A stretch of 64,000 nucleotides of DNA from LMUY01 sp965199555 (lineage in GTDB: Bacteria; Pseudomonadota; Alphaproteobacteria; Acetobacterales; Acetobacteraceae). The notes beneath the pieces were generated by a model, which worked only from the letters and a program-made list of their open reading frames with translations, was not told the origin of the DNA and did not search any database. The stretch spans positions 186,001 to 250,000 of the forward strand of contig CBDASJ010000012.1 of NCBI GenBank assembly GCA_965199555.1, in the 5' to 3' direction. Shown here one piece after another: positions 8,119-16,746 of this stretch (position 1 is the stretch's first letter; each line of letters opens with the position of its first letter). The translations under genes and the position numbers were made by a program.

Positions 8119-9120
8119 ATGGAACGCATCTTTTCCGGCATCCAGCCTTCCGGCGTGCCGACTTTGGGCAATTACCTCGGCGCGCTGCGCCATTGGGTGG
8201 CGCTCCAGGATGGGCATGACTGCCTGTATTGCGTGGTGGACCTGCACGCCATCACCGCCTGGCAGGACCCGGCCACGCTGGCGGACGCCACGCGGGAGAT
8301 GGCGGCCACCCTGCTCGCCATGGGGTTGAACGACCGCTCGGTGCTGTTCAACCAATCCGCCGTGGCGGCGCATGCCCGGCTCGCCTGGATCTTCAACTGC
8401 GTGGCCCGCATGGGCTGGCTGAACCGGATGACGCAGTTCAAGGACAAGGCCGGCAAGGACCGGGAGAACGTGTCCGTCGGCCTGTTCGCCTACCCCAACC
8501 TGATGGCAGCCGACATCTTGGCCTATCACGCGACGCGGGTGCCGGTGGGCGACGACCAGCGGCAGCACCTGGAGCTGGCGAACGACATCGCCCAGAAGTT
8601 CAACCATGATTACGCGGTGGAGTTCTTCCCGCCCATCGAGCCGCTGATCCTGGGGCCTGCCGCGCGGGTGATGTCCTTGCGGGACGGCGCCAAGAAGATG
8701 AGCAAGTCCGACCCCTCGGACCAAAGCCGCATCAACCTGACGGATGACGCCGACACGATCGCGCTGAAGATCCGCCGCGCCAAGACCGACCCGGAGCCGC
8801 TGCCGGAGGACCCGCGCGGCCTGGAGAACCGGCCGGAAGCGCGCAACCTGGTGGGCATCTATGCCGCCTTGACCGACACCGACCATACTAGCGTGCTGCG
8901 CGACCATGGCGGCAAGGGCTTCGGGCCGTTCAAGGAAGCGCTGGCGGAGCTGCTGGTGGCCAAGCTGGCGCCGCTGGCGGCGGAAACGCGGCGCTGGCTG
9001 GCTGATCCCGCCACGGTGGATCGCCGGCTCGGCGAAGGGGCGGACCGCGCCGCCGCCTTGGCCGACCCGATCGTGGCGGAGGCGGAGCGGCTGGTCGGCT
9101 TCCTCAAGCCGCGACGCTGA
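8119..9120 (+). CDS. trpS: Tryptophan--tRNA ligase
   Basis: TrpRS charges tRNA-Trp. The protein starts MERIFSGIQPSGVPTLGNYL, containing the HIGH-equivalent GNYLG, and has the KMSKS loop as KKMSKSD near residue 193. The 333-residue length is standard for class Ic bacterial TrpRS. The ATG at 8119 is the family start, while an in-frame ATG at 8044 would add an unrelated 25-residue tail. An Aba4-like gene follows after a single base, so the two are probably co-transcribed. Confidence 0.97.
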   Translation: MERIFSGIQPSGVPTLGNYLGALRHWVALQDGHDCLYCVVDLHAITAWQDPATLADATREMAATLLAMGLNDRSVLFNQSAVAAHARLAWIFNCVARMGWLNRMTQFKDKAGKDRENVSVGLFAYPNLMAADILAYHATRVPVGDDQRQHLELANDIAQKFNHDYAVEFFPPIEPLILGPAARVMSLRDGAKKMSKSDPSDQSRINLTDDADTIALKIRRAKTDPEPLPEDPRGLENRPEARNLVGIYAALTDTDHTSVLRDHGGKGFGPFKEALAELLVAKLAPLAAETRRWLADPATVDRRLGEGADRAAALADPIVAEAERLVGFLKPRR

Positions 9121-9121
9121 G

Positions 9122-9625
9122 ATGGGCTCGCTGGAGGCGGTGTTCCGCATCGCCAATTTCGGCGCGGTCGTGGGGTGGATCGTGCTGGTGCTGGCGGCCG
9201 TGTTCGGATGGCGCCGGGCGCTGTTCCGGTTCTGCGGCACCCTGGTGCCGCTGCTGCTGGCAACGGCGTATGCCGTGCTGCTGGTCGCCCATTGGGGCGG
9301 CCCGCAGATTGACTTCACGTCCTTGGCTGGGGTGGGGGCGATGTTCCGCCAACCGGTCGCCGCGCTGGCCGGGTGGCTGCACTACCTGGCGTTCGACCTG
9401 CTGGTCGGCGTTGCCGTGGTAGAGCGGTTCCTGGAGGATCGCATGCCGCGCATCCTGCTGGTGCCGGTGTTGCCGCTGGTGTTCTTCTTCGGGCCGGCCG
9501 GATGGCTGCTGTTCCAGGCCATCCGCTTTGCCCGGCGCGATGGCGGCGCCGCCCCGGCCCCCCGCCCAGCCCCGGCAAAAGCCCGCAAGGCGACGGTTCG
9601 AAAGGTTCAGGCCGACGCGGAGTGA
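9122..9625 (+). CDS. Aba4-like (DUF4281) membrane protein
   Basis: The 167-residue protein has four predicted membrane helices. The central LAGWLHYLAFDLLVGVAVVE and the later PLVFFFGPAGWLLFQAI are hallmarks of the DUF4281/Aba4 family, named for a plant protein needed for neoxanthin formation. In bacteria the role is unknown, and membrane pigment or lipid functions have been suggested. It begins one base after the trpS stop. The C-terminal tail is Ala/Pro/Lys-rich and looks unstructured. Confidence 0.8.
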   Translation: MGSLEAVFRIANFGAVVGWIVLVLAAVFGWRRALFRFCGTLVPLLLATAYAVLLVAHWGGPQIDFTSLAGVGAMFRQPVAALAGWLHYLAFDLLVGVAVVERFLEDRMPRILLVPVLPLVFFFGPAGWLLFQAIRFARRDGGAAPAPRPAPAKARKATVRKVQADAE

Positions 9626-9631
9626 CCCCGC

Positions 9632-9823
9632 TTAGGCGTCGGCGGCCGGCGCGTCGTGGATCGTGGCCGCGTATCGTGCGGCGTTCGCGTCGAGGATGGC
9701 GTAGGCCACGATCACATAGCATTCCGCGGTCTTGATCCGGCCTGCCTTGTATGCGTCCTCTGCCAGCAGGATCGCCTCCGGCGCAGTCAGACCCGCACGA
9801 CAGGCGTCACGGCTGATCTCCAT
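9632..9823 (-). CDS. Hypothetical small protein
   Basis: This is a 63-residue protein of unknown family. The chosen start MEISRDACRAGLTAPEAILL at 9823 is preceded by GGGAGGGGG on the minus strand, which beats the upstream ATG at 9871. The sequence is helical (APEAILLAEDAYKAGRIKTA) with no membrane segment or motif I recognise. It ends seven bases past the convergent Aba4-like gene. Confidence 0.5.
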   Translation of the reverse strand: MEISRDACRAGLTAPEAILLAEDAYKAGRIKTAECYVIVAYAILDANAARYAATIHDAPAADA

Positions 9824-9974
9824 CACTGCCCCCTCCCGGTTTCCGGCCATCGCGACGTGCGATGATGGCAACTATTCCGAAATAAGGGCGACTTTGTGGA
9901 CCGTCCAGTCTAACCAGGACGTTTCTCGGACATTTCACGGTAGTGCAGACAGACTATAGTTGCTGGGCGCAAGA

Positions 9975-11495
9975 CTAGTCCGGGTCTGTTACTTTCTGTT
10001 TCGTTCGCGGCTGTGAGGGTTTCGGCAGTGCGACGAGGCCGCGTTCCCTGGCCCAGACGACCACCGCGCTTCGCTTGTGGACACCAAGCTTGGCATAGAT
10101 GGCAGCGATATGGTTGCGCAGCGTGTTGCGCGCGATGCCCAACTGGCTGGCGATCGCCTCGTCCGGCAGCCCCTGCGCCATCAGGCCCAGCACTTCGCGC
10201 GCCCGCGCCGGCAAGGCGGCCAACTCCGTCGGCGTCGTTCCGCTGCCCTTCGCCTGGTTGATCGTTGCCAGGTTCTCCACGATCTTCTGGCTGAGCCAGG
10301 ACGTGTCCTGCATGGCGGATTGCACCGCGGCCAGCAACTCTGTCTCGGTCTGCTTGCGCTCGGTGATGTCCAGCATGACGCTCAGCAGGCAGTGTTCCCC
10401 GTGGATCTCCACCGTTTCGGCGGACAGCAGGAAGTCGCGGACCACGCCGTTCTTCGACCGCAACTGGATGTCCACGCCGTGCACGCGGCCGGCCTGCCTG
10501 ATCTTGCGCTCCAGATGGTCGCGCGGCTCGCCTTGCCGCCACATCTCGATCTCTTCCTCGCGCCGGCCGATCACCTCCTCGCGCCGCCAGCCCGTGGCGG
10601 CGGTGAAGGCGGCGTTGACGTCCAGGATGCGCAGGCCGTCGAGGGCCAGCATCGTCATCGGGCAAGGCGCCATGTCGAAGGCCTTGGCGAAGCGTTGCTC
10701 GCTTTGCCGCAGCGCGTCCTGCGCTTCCTGCCGGGCGTTGAGGTCGGCGAAGGTGAACAGCATGCAGGCCTCGTCGCCGATCTCCAGCGGCTGGCCGCCC
10801 AGCAGCACGGTCCTTTCCCGCCCGTTCGGCAGCAGCAGGCACCCCTCCATCTGCGGGATGGTTTCCCCGGCGTGGAGGCGCTCCACCGCCAGGGCGCGCT
10901 TTTCGGCACCGCGCAGGACGTCGATCTCGTGCATGGAATGGCCGATCAGGGCGGTCCGCTTGTAGCCGGTCAGTTCCAGGAAGCCGTGGTTGACCTTGAC
11001 GAAGCGCATGTCCGCCAGCCGGGCGATGATCGCGGGGGCGGGGTTGGCGCCGAACGCCCGCTCGAACCGTTCCTCGGCGTTGAACCGCTCCGTTTCGTCA
11101 TCCAGGATGACCACGAAGCATTCGGACTGCTCATCCCCGTCGGCCAGGACCAAGGTGCGGACCTCGTGCACCCAGTGCCGCCCGTCGGAGCGGCGGGTGA
11201 CGTCGACCAGTTCCCGGTCGATCATCTCGCCTTCCAGCAGGCGGTGCATCGGGTAGTCGTCGGCGCGGAGCGGCTGGCCGCCGCGGCCGGTCAGCGCGAA
11301 CTGGCTGGCGTAGCCGGCGACCGTGCCGCCCAGATCCGCCAGCGTGGCGGCGCCATGCAGGGCCAGCGCCGTGTCGTCCGCCCAGCAGATCGTGCCGGAG
11401 GGCTCGATAATGATCACGCCCTCCGTCAACCGGGCGATGATCTGTTGCAGGTTGCCCAGGCTGGCATTCCTGCCGGGTATGGCTTGTTCCGTCAC
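9975..11495 (-). CDS. PAS-PAS-PAS-LuxR type transcriptional regulator
   Basis: The 506-residue protein has three tandem PAS-type sensor segments in about residues 15-390. Examples are LTEGVIIIEPSGTICWADD, PAPAIIARLADMRFVKVNHG and LRILDVNAAFTAATGWRREE. After a linker, a C-terminal LuxR helix-turn-helix lies at about 427-487 (LPARAREVLGLMAQGLPDEA). There is no kinase or receiver domain, so it is a one-component sensor-regulator in the cytoplasm. The GTG start at 11495 follows GGAGG, whereas the ATG at 11585 would overlap comM. It lies 43 bp downstream of comM on the same strand and may respond to conditions that also affect that operon. Confidence 0.85.
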   Translation of the reverse strand: MTEQAIPGRNASLGNLQQIIARLTEGVIIIEPSGTICWADDTALALHGAATLADLGGTVAGYASQFALTGRGGQPLRADDYPMHRLLEGEMIDRELVDVTRRSDGRHWVHEVRTLVLADGDEQSECFVVILDDETERFNAEERFERAFGANPAPAIIARLADMRFVKVNHGFLELTGYKRTALIGHSMHEIDVLRGAEKRALAVERLHAGETIPQMEGCLLLPNGRERTVLLGGQPLEIGDEACMLFTFADLNARQEAQDALRQSEQRFAKAFDMAPCPMTMLALDGLRILDVNAAFTAATGWRREEVIGRREEEIEMWRQGEPRDHLERKIRQAGRVHGVDIQLRSKNGVVRDFLLSAETVEIHGEHCLLSVMLDITERKQTETELLAAVQSAMQDTSWLSQKIVENLATINQAKGSGTTPTELAALPARAREVLGLMAQGLPDEAIASQLGIARNTLRNHIAAIYAKLGVHKRSAVVVWARERGLVALPKPSQPRTKQKVTDPD

Positions 11496-11538
11496 GTCAC
11501 TGCCTCCGCCCCGCCCTGCAGGCGCCACCCGGCCCGGA

Positions 11539-13026
11539 TCATGGCCGCCCCGGCACCCGGTGCCGGAACGCCAGCGCTTCCGCAATGTCGGCGCGCCGGA
11601 TACGTTCTACCCGGGCCAGATCGGCGATCGTGCGCCCGACCCGCAGCACGCGGGTGAAGCCGCGGGCCGACAAACGGAGCTTTTCCGCCGCCTGTTCGGC
11701 GAAGCTGCGCGCATCCGGCTCCATGGCGATCCCGCCGCCGTCCGACTCCGCGTTCAGCGAACCACGCCCGTGTTGGATGTGCCGCGCGGCGGCGACCCGG
11801 GCCGCCACCGCGGCGCTCGGCTCCCCGGGCGGGGCGCGGCTGAGTTCGGCGGGTGCGATCGGCTGCACCTGCACCGTCATGTCGATGCGGTCCAGCAGCG
11901 GGCCGCTGATGCGGCTGAGGTACTCCTCGCCGCACCGGGGCGCCTTGCTGCATTCCCGCGCGGCGTCGCCGAGATGGCCGCAGCGGCAAGGGTTCATCGC
12001 CGCCACCAACTGGAATCGCGCCGGGTAGGTGACGTGGGCGGACGCGCGGGCGACGGTGGTGCGGCCGGTTTCCAGCGGCGTGCGCAGCGCTTCCAGGGCC
12101 GGGCGGGGAAACTCCGGCAACTCGTCCAGGAACAGAACGCCGCGATGCGCCAGGCTCACCTCGCCAGGCTTTGCCCGTTGGCCTCCGCCGGTCAAAGCCG
12201 CCGGGCTGGCGGAATGATGCGGCTCCCGATACGGCGGGCGCTTCACCATCAATCCGCCCATCAGCAGCCCGGCAACGGAATGGATGGTGCTGACCTGCAA
12301 CGCTTCGGCCGGGGTCAGGTCCGGCAGCAGGCCGGGCAGGCGGCTGGCCAGCATGGACTTGCCGGCGCCCGGTGGGCCGATCAGCAGTAAATTGTGGCCG
12401 CCAGCCGCCGCGACCTCGATCGCGCGCTTGGCGGCTTCCATGCCCTTCACCTCGGCCAAATCGGGGCCGGCCGCCGCCTCTGCCACGCCCGCCGGCGCGG
12501 GTGGGGTCATCACCTGCGTGCCGCGGAAATGGTTCACCGCGCACAGCAGGTCTGGCAGGGCGAGCACCTCCACCTGGCCGGCCCAGGCCGCCTCGCCGCC
12601 TTGCGATGCCGGGCAGATCAGGCCCAGGCCGCGGCTGGACGCGCCGATCGCCGCCGGCAGCACGCCCGTCACCGGGTTCAGCGTGCCGTCCAGCGACAAC
12701 TCGCCGAGCGCGGCGAACCCCGCCAGATCCTCCCGCGGCAGCACGTCCATCGCGGCCAGCACGCAGAGCGCGATCGGCAGGTCGAAATGGCTGCCTTCCT
12801 TCAGCAGGTCGGCCGGGGCCAGGTTGATCAGCACCCGGCGCGGCGGCAAGGCCAGGCCCATCGCCGTCAACGCCGCGCGCACCCGCTCCCGCGCCTCGCC
12901 CACTGCCTTGTCCGGCAGGCCCACCACCAAGAAGGCCGGCAAGCCGCTGGACACCTGGACCTGCACCTCCACCGGCACCGCCTCAATCCCGGAAAAGGCG
13001 AAGGATTGAACGCGGGCGATGCTCAT
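11539..13026 (-). CDS. comM: ComM/YifB family Mg-chelatase-like AAA+ ATPase
   Basis: The 495-residue protein has the ComM N-terminal domain (MSIARVQSFAFSGIEAVPVE, then VGLPDKAVGEARERVRAA). This is followed by a Walker A GPPGAGKSM, Walker B GVLFLDELPEF, and a cysteine-rich segment MNPCRCGHLG. In Vibrio ComM is a hexameric helicase that promotes branch migration during integration of transforming DNA. Its ATG overlaps the stop of the upstream amidohydrolase gene by four bases, so the two are translationally coupled. No other competence gene is in the window, so natural transformation is not shown. Confidence 0.94.
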   Translation of the reverse strand: MSIARVQSFAFSGIEAVPVEVQVQVSSGLPAFLVVGLPDKAVGEARERVRAALTAMGLALPPRRVLINLAPADLLKEGSHFDLPIALCVLAAMDVLPREDLAGFAALGELSLDGTLNPVTGVLPAAIGASSRGLGLICPASQGGEAAWAGQVEVLALPDLLCAVNHFRGTQVMTPPAPAGVAEAAAGPDLAEVKGMEAAKRAIEVAAAGGHNLLLIGPPGAGKSMLASRLPGLLPDLTPAEALQVSTIHSVAGLLMGGLMVKRPPYREPHHSASPAALTGGGQRAKPGEVSLAHRGVLFLDELPEFPRPALEALRTPLETGRTTVARASAHVTYPARFQLVAAMNPCRCGHLGDAARECSKAPRCGEEYLSRISGPLLDRIDMTVQVQPIAPAELSRAPPGEPSAAVAARVAAARHIQHGRGSLNAESDGGGIAMEPDARSFAEQAAEKLRLSARGFTRVLRVGRTIADLARVERIRRADIAEALAFRHRVPGRP

Positions 13027-14054
13027 CCGCAGAAGGCGGTCAGGAACGTTTCCAGCAGGGAGCCGAGCCGGTCGACGTCGTAGCCGCCTTCCTGGATGAA
13101 GGTGGCGGGCAGTGCCAGCCGGCCGATGGCGGCGCCGGCGCGGGCGAACCCGCTGGCGGACACCGAAAGGAAGTTCAGCGGCTCGTCGCGCGACGCGTCG
13201 AACCCCAGCGACACTACCAGCGCGTCGGCGCCGAACCGCTCGATCACGCGCAGGGCCGCGTCCAGTGCGGCCAGCCAGCCGAGGTCCCCCGTGCCGGCGG
13301 CCAGCGGGAAGTTGCGGTTGAAGCCGGCGCCGGCGCCGCCCCCCAGCTCATCGGCATGGCCGACATACCACGGGTAATAGCCGGATGGGTCGCCGTGCAC
13401 CGAGGTGAACAGCACGTCGTCCCGCGTCCAGAAGATGCCCTGCGTGCCGTTGCCGTGATGGCTGTCGATGTCCAGCACCGCCACCCGCCGTGCGCCGTGC
13501 TCCATCAGCCGCTGCACCGCGATCGCCGCGTTGTTCAGGTAGCAATGGCCGCCCGCCCGCGCGGCATAGGCATGGTGCCCCGGTGGCCGGCACAGCGCGT
13601 AGCTGTCGTGGTTGCGGGCTGTGTCGTCCGCGGCGGCCAGCGCGCAGGCGGCGGCGGCGTGGATCGATTCCCAGCTCCCCGGCCCGATGGGGCAGGCGGT
13701 GTCGGCGGAGTACCAGCCGGCGCGGGCGATCACCGAGTCGGACGGCCGCGCCGTGGTGGCCAGCATTTCCGGCGCCGGGTGCATGTTGGCGACCACCTCC
13801 TGCCCGGCATCCGGCATCGCCGCCCATTCCGCCGCCGCGTTGGCCAGCCAGTCCAGATAGGGCGCCGGATGAACCGCCTCGATCGCGGCGCGCTCGGCCG
13901 GCGGGGGCGTCGTCACCTCCAGCCCCATCGCCTTGCACCCTTCCAGCAGGGACAGGGCACGGGCCGGCACCTCGAAATGGCTGCGGACCTGACCGCGCTG
14001 CAGAAAGAATTTCGGTGCATGGGATAGCTGCGCCGGGTCCCAGAATGCCTTCAA
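13023..14054 (-). CDS. Histone-deacetylase-fold amidohydrolase (acetylpolyamine amidohydrolase-like)
   Basis: The zinc-dependent deacetylase fold is clear: RPPGHHAYAARAGGHCYLNN has the tandem active-site His pair, VLDIDSHHGNGTQGIFW gives the zinc Asp/His ligands, and the C-terminal QEGGYDVD has the catalytic Tyr region. The product of 343 residues matches bacterial acetylpolyamine amidohydrolases, so acetylated polyamines are the likeliest substrate. The start is a TTG at 14054, with GGAGG eight bases upstream, which gives the family N-terminus LKAFWDPAQL. A longer frame to 14288 overlaps the divergent binding-protein gene. It overlaps comM by four bases. Confidence 0.87.
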   Translation of the reverse strand: MKAFWDPAQLSHAPKFFLQRGQVRSHFEVPARALSLLEGCKAMGLEVTTPPPAERAAIEAVHPAPYLDWLANAAAEWAAMPDAGQEVVANMHPAPEMLATTARPSDSVIARAGWYSADTACPIGPGSWESIHAAAACALAAADDTARNHDSYALCRPPGHHAYAARAGGHCYLNNAAIAVQRLMEHGARRVAVLDIDSHHGNGTQGIFWTRDDVLFTSVHGDPSGYYPWYVGHADELGGGAGAGFNRNFPLAAGTGDLGWLAALDAALRVIERFGADALVVSLGFDASRDEPLNFLSVSASGFARAGAAIGRLALPATFIQEGGYDVDRLGSLLETFLTAFCG

Positions 14055-14127
14055 CCAGTGGTCCTCCGTTCTGCACCGGAGGCTAGTGCGTTTCGCCACG
14101 CCCCGAAACGGGCTAGCGTCCGCGGCA

Positions 14128-15573
14128 ATGAGACTGCCCCGACGTGCGCTGCTGTTGGCCGCCGGCGCCGCGTCGCTCCCGGCACGCGCCGCCGGCTCCA
14201 TGCACCTCGTCTGCCCCTTGCTGGCGGAGCCGGAGCGGTTGATCCCCGGCCTGTCGGACCGGCTGGAAACCCGGCTGGTCGGCAGCAAGATCTATGGCGG
14301 GCTGTGCCGCTTCGACGGCCATGGCGTGCCCCAGCCCGAACTGGCGGCAGGCTGGGACATCTCGGCGGACGGGCTGACCTACGTTTTCCACCTGCGGCCG
14401 GGCCTGGTGTGGCACGACAGCGGCGCGTTGACGGCGGACGACGTGGTGTTTTCCATCGACCGCTTCCACCGCCAACTGCAACCCCGGCTCGGGCTGGGCC
14501 GCGTGACCGCCGTGCGGGCGGCGGATGCGCGAACCGTGGTGATGACCCTGGCCGCGCCGTTCGAGCCGTTCCTGCGGCAGATGGATGCGGGGTCCGCGCC
14601 GATCGTGCCGCAGCACGTGCATGACCGGCCGGGCTTTGCCGTCGACCCGCGGGAGGTTTTGCCGGTTGGCACCGGGCCGTTCTGGATGGGGGAACGCTGG
14701 CGGCTGATCCGGTTCGCGTGGTTCGCGGGGGAGAAGCCGCCGCTTGCGGAAATCGCCTGCCCCGTCATACCCGATCCGGCGGCCTGGACGGCGCTGGGGG
14801 ACCGGCGCGACATCCTGCTGGTCGGCGACGCCGCGGCCGCGGCGGTGCAAGGAGGCGGGCCGCCCCGCCCGGCGCTGGCCGTGGGCAGCCAGCCGTCCGG
14901 GACCATCGTCGGGCTGCGGCTGAACCAGGCCAGCCCGCCGCTGGACGATGTGCGCGTCCGGGCGGGGCTGGCCTGCGCCATCGACCGCGCGGCCATCCTG
15001 CGGGATTTGTGGTCGGGGCAAGGCCGGGTGGCGACAAGCCCGGGGGGCGATGCCGCGGCGGGCCTGCCGGAGTACGATCCGCGCCAGGCATCCAGTTACT
15101 TCACCGCGGCGGGCTTGCGGCCGGACGCAAGCGGCGTGCGGCTGCGGCTATCCTGCCTGGTGCTGCCGGGCGCCCGGTGGCAGCGCTTGGCGGCCCGAAT
15201 GCGCCTCATGCTCGACCATGTCGGCGTGGAACTGACGGCGGACACCGTGGCCGAGGCGGAGTGGACCAGCCGTGTCGCCGCCGGTGCCTATCAGGCGGCG
15301 GGGTTCCAACTGCTGCAAACCGGCGATCCGTGGCTGGACCTTGCCGCCTACCAGGCGGACGTCCCGGCTTTGGCGGCGCTTCTGGCCAGCACCGACCGGC
15401 CGGGCGCGCTGGCGGAGGCGCAGGCGATGCTGGTTCGCCAGGCGCCCCGGCTGTGGCTGGTGGAACCGGCGGTGGCCGTGGTGCGGGACCGCCGGTTGAG
15501 CCTGCCGGATGGCGTGTTCAGCAGCTTCGCCACGGCACGCGTGTCATGCGACCCCGACGAGCCAGCCCCTTGA
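14128..15573 (+). CDS. ABC transporter substrate-binding protein, oligopeptide (SBP_bac_5) type
   Basis: The 481-residue protein starts with a twin-arginine-like leader MRLPRRALLLAAGAASLPAR. It carries SBP family 5 features such as LAAGWDISADGLTYVFHLRP and TADDVVFSIDRFHRQ. It would bind peptides, nickel or opines in the periplasm for an ABC importer, but no permease or ATPase is nearby. The stop TGA at 15571-15573 lies exactly at the left inverted repeat of the mobile island. The native stop was probably a TAG restored by joining the island flanks, so the C-terminus is essentially intact. An M81 peptidase gene on the far side of the island was probably its operon partner. Confidence 0.88.
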   Translation: MRLPRRALLLAAGAASLPARAAGSMHLVCPLLAEPERLIPGLSDRLETRLVGSKIYGGLCRFDGHGVPQPELAAGWDISADGLTYVFHLRPGLVWHDSGALTADDVVFSIDRFHRQLQPRLGLGRVTAVRAADARTVVMTLAAPFEPFLRQMDAGSAPIVPQHVHDRPGFAVDPREVLPVGTGPFWMGERWRLIRFAWFAGEKPPLAEIACPVIPDPAAWTALGDRRDILLVGDAAAAAVQGGGPPRPALAVGSQPSGTIVGLRLNQASPPLDDVRVRAGLACAIDRAAILRDLWSGQGRVATSPGGDAAAGLPEYDPRQASSYFTAAGLRPDASGVRLRLSCLVLPGARWQRLAARMRLMLDHVGVELTADTVAEAEWTSRVAAGAYQAAGFQLLQTGDPWLDLAAYQADVPALAALLASTDRPGALAEAQAMLVRQAPRLWLVEPAVAVVRDRRLSLPDGVFSSFATARVSCDPDEPAP

Positions 15574-15590
15574 GTGACTGTTTCATAAGT
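15573..15590 (+). repeat. Left terminal inverted repeat of the island
   Basis: AGTGACTGTTTCATAAGT is an exact inverted match to 19907-19924. Its first base is the last base of the stop codon of the upstream binding-protein gene. Confidence 0.85.
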
Positions 15591-15663
15591 ATTGAGAAAA
15601 CGCCATAAAGGTAAACTATATCAGTGGGTTAGGCGCACTGCCTGCCTTTGTGGAGTTTACTCA

Positions 15664-15867
15664 GTGAGCAATACAATGATAATCACAATGAACGCTGATG
15701 TTCAAAAGGTCGCAGAATTTTTACAGCAGAATTTCGAGGCTAGAGAACTTCAGAGAATTGTTAGCGGCTTAGCCGCGATAGCTCCACTTCTTTGGGGGTG
15801 GTCCACGGAGCCAAGCGTTTTGGATAATGTTCTAAAGCTCCGTGGCAAACCTATTGAAGTGGGCTAG
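15664..15867 (+). CDS. Hypothetical island protein
   Basis: This is a 67-residue protein of unknown family, starting at a GTG with GGAG eight bases upstream. An in-frame ATG twelve bases later is an alternative. The sequence is a helical segment (VQKVAEFLQQNFEARELQRI) followed by a short hydrophobic stretch (SGLAAIAPLLWGW). It loosely recalls small effector-associated helical modules, but I cannot assign it. It is convergent with the zinc-ribbon gene and overlaps it by four bases. Base composition is low GC like the rest of the island. Confidence 0.5.
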   Translation: MSNTMIITMNADVQKVAEFLQQNFEARELQRIVSGLAAIAPLLWGWSTEPSVLDNVLKLRGKPIEVG

Positions 15868-16112
15868 TCACCTGCATGTTGAGCAAACACTACGAGCTTC
15901 CAACTAGTCTTTCCGACTTTGCCATTGGGGTGATGGTCTTTGCATTCTCGCGTCGGAGGTAATGTTCTAGCTTCTTCAGCAACAACTTCGACACCACACT
16001 GTTGGCACTTGTAAATACCGGACAGATCCGGTGTGTCACCGGGTTTGAAAATCTTATCAAACGCCGCATCGATTTTTTGAGAAACTAACTTTGAATCCTG
16101 ATACAGAGCCAT
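15864..16112 (-). CDS. Zinc-ribbon small protein ('protein L'-like)
   Basis: The 82-residue product starts MALYQDSKLVSQKIDAAFDK, followed by SGIYKCQQCGVEV and later RECKDHH. The CxxC plus Cys/His pair suggests a zinc ribbon. The N-terminus is nearly the same as small proteins annotated only as 'protein L' in other proteobacteria. AGGAGG precedes the ATG at 16112 by four to five bases. It lies just downstream of the DUF3892 gene on the same strand, eight bases apart, so the two are likely one transcript. Function is unknown. Confidence 0.65.
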   Translation of the reverse strand: MALYQDSKLVSQKIDAAFDKIFKPGDTPDLSGIYKCQQCGVEVVAEEARTLPPTRECKDHHPNGKVGKTSWKLVVFAQHAGD

Positions 16113-16120
16113 TTTCCCTC

Positions 16121-16405
16121 CTACGAGCAATCGGGCAGTGAAAGTAGGTTGTTGGGTTTATAATCGTCTGGCGAAGTCGTCAGATAGGGCTTTCGTCCCG
16201 CCGGAGTCGCTACTCGGACGTTAGCTCGCCTATTATTTTCCATGGTGTAATACGTGTGAGTGCCTCGTTGTAACTGTACTATGGCAATAGGCTCGGCTTC
16301 TTGCCAACTGCCCAAGATGGTCTGTCCACCACCTATATGGGTGATATTTTCTCGCATTAGAGCATTTGAAACCTTGATGCATTGTACTTGACGGTCAATA
16401 GGCAT
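16121..16405 (-). CDS. DUF3892 family protein
   Basis: The 94-residue sequence has the DUF3892 layout. It begins with VQCIKVSNALMRENITHIGG, has a central THTYYTMENNRRANVRVA, and ends PYLTTSPDDYKPNNLLSLPD. The family is found in diverse bacteria, often near mobile DNA, and has no established function. It is followed by the zinc-ribbon gene. No strong Shine-Dalgarno is visible before the ATG. Confidence 0.72.
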   Translation of the reverse strand: MPIDRQVQCIKVSNALMRENITHIGGGQTILGSWQEAEPIAIVQLQRGTHTYYTMENNRRANVRVATPAGRKPYLTTSPDDYKPNNLLSLPDCS

Positions 16406-16746
16406 GGCTTGAGCCTCGCTAGCTAGATGTAGTGCCCAAGCAACCCTTGACCTGCTGTATCCAGGTGCCCAAACTCGGGGCGAGTGCGTAGACTTACCGA
16501 AGGCAGCTTGGGCCGACTTTACGGACTACCATGGGTTGGGCTGCAACCCGACTCCATTGACGGTCACCTAGAACACTACATGCACCTCAAAACTCTGCAA
16601 GCGCCATGTAGTGCTCAGGCCGCAAGGCCACGCTAGATATGGGGTCGTGACCGGCGCAAGCCCATTTAACACTTGACTGTCGATTCGCACGCATCTTTTC
16701 CACAGAAAGCTGTGGATAACTCTAAATGATATTGCAGGAGCACATT
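16406..16746. other. Intergenic stretch in the island with paired DnaA-box-like sites
   Basis: I see no convincing gene in this 340-bp gap. At 16696-16719 it holds TTTTCCACAG, four bases, then CTGTGGATAA, an inverted pair in which the right half is a perfect DnaA box on the minus strand (TTATCCACA). Short direct repeats of ACATG/CATGTAGTG occur around 16570-16615. The promoters of the divergent DUF3892 and membrane-protein genes must lie here. Confidence 0.45.

Noticed and set aside
13023..14054. Reading the HDAC-fold protein as a eukaryotic-type histone modifier
   Set aside because: Length and motifs fit bacterial acetylpolyamine amidohydrolases, so a chromatin role is not supported.
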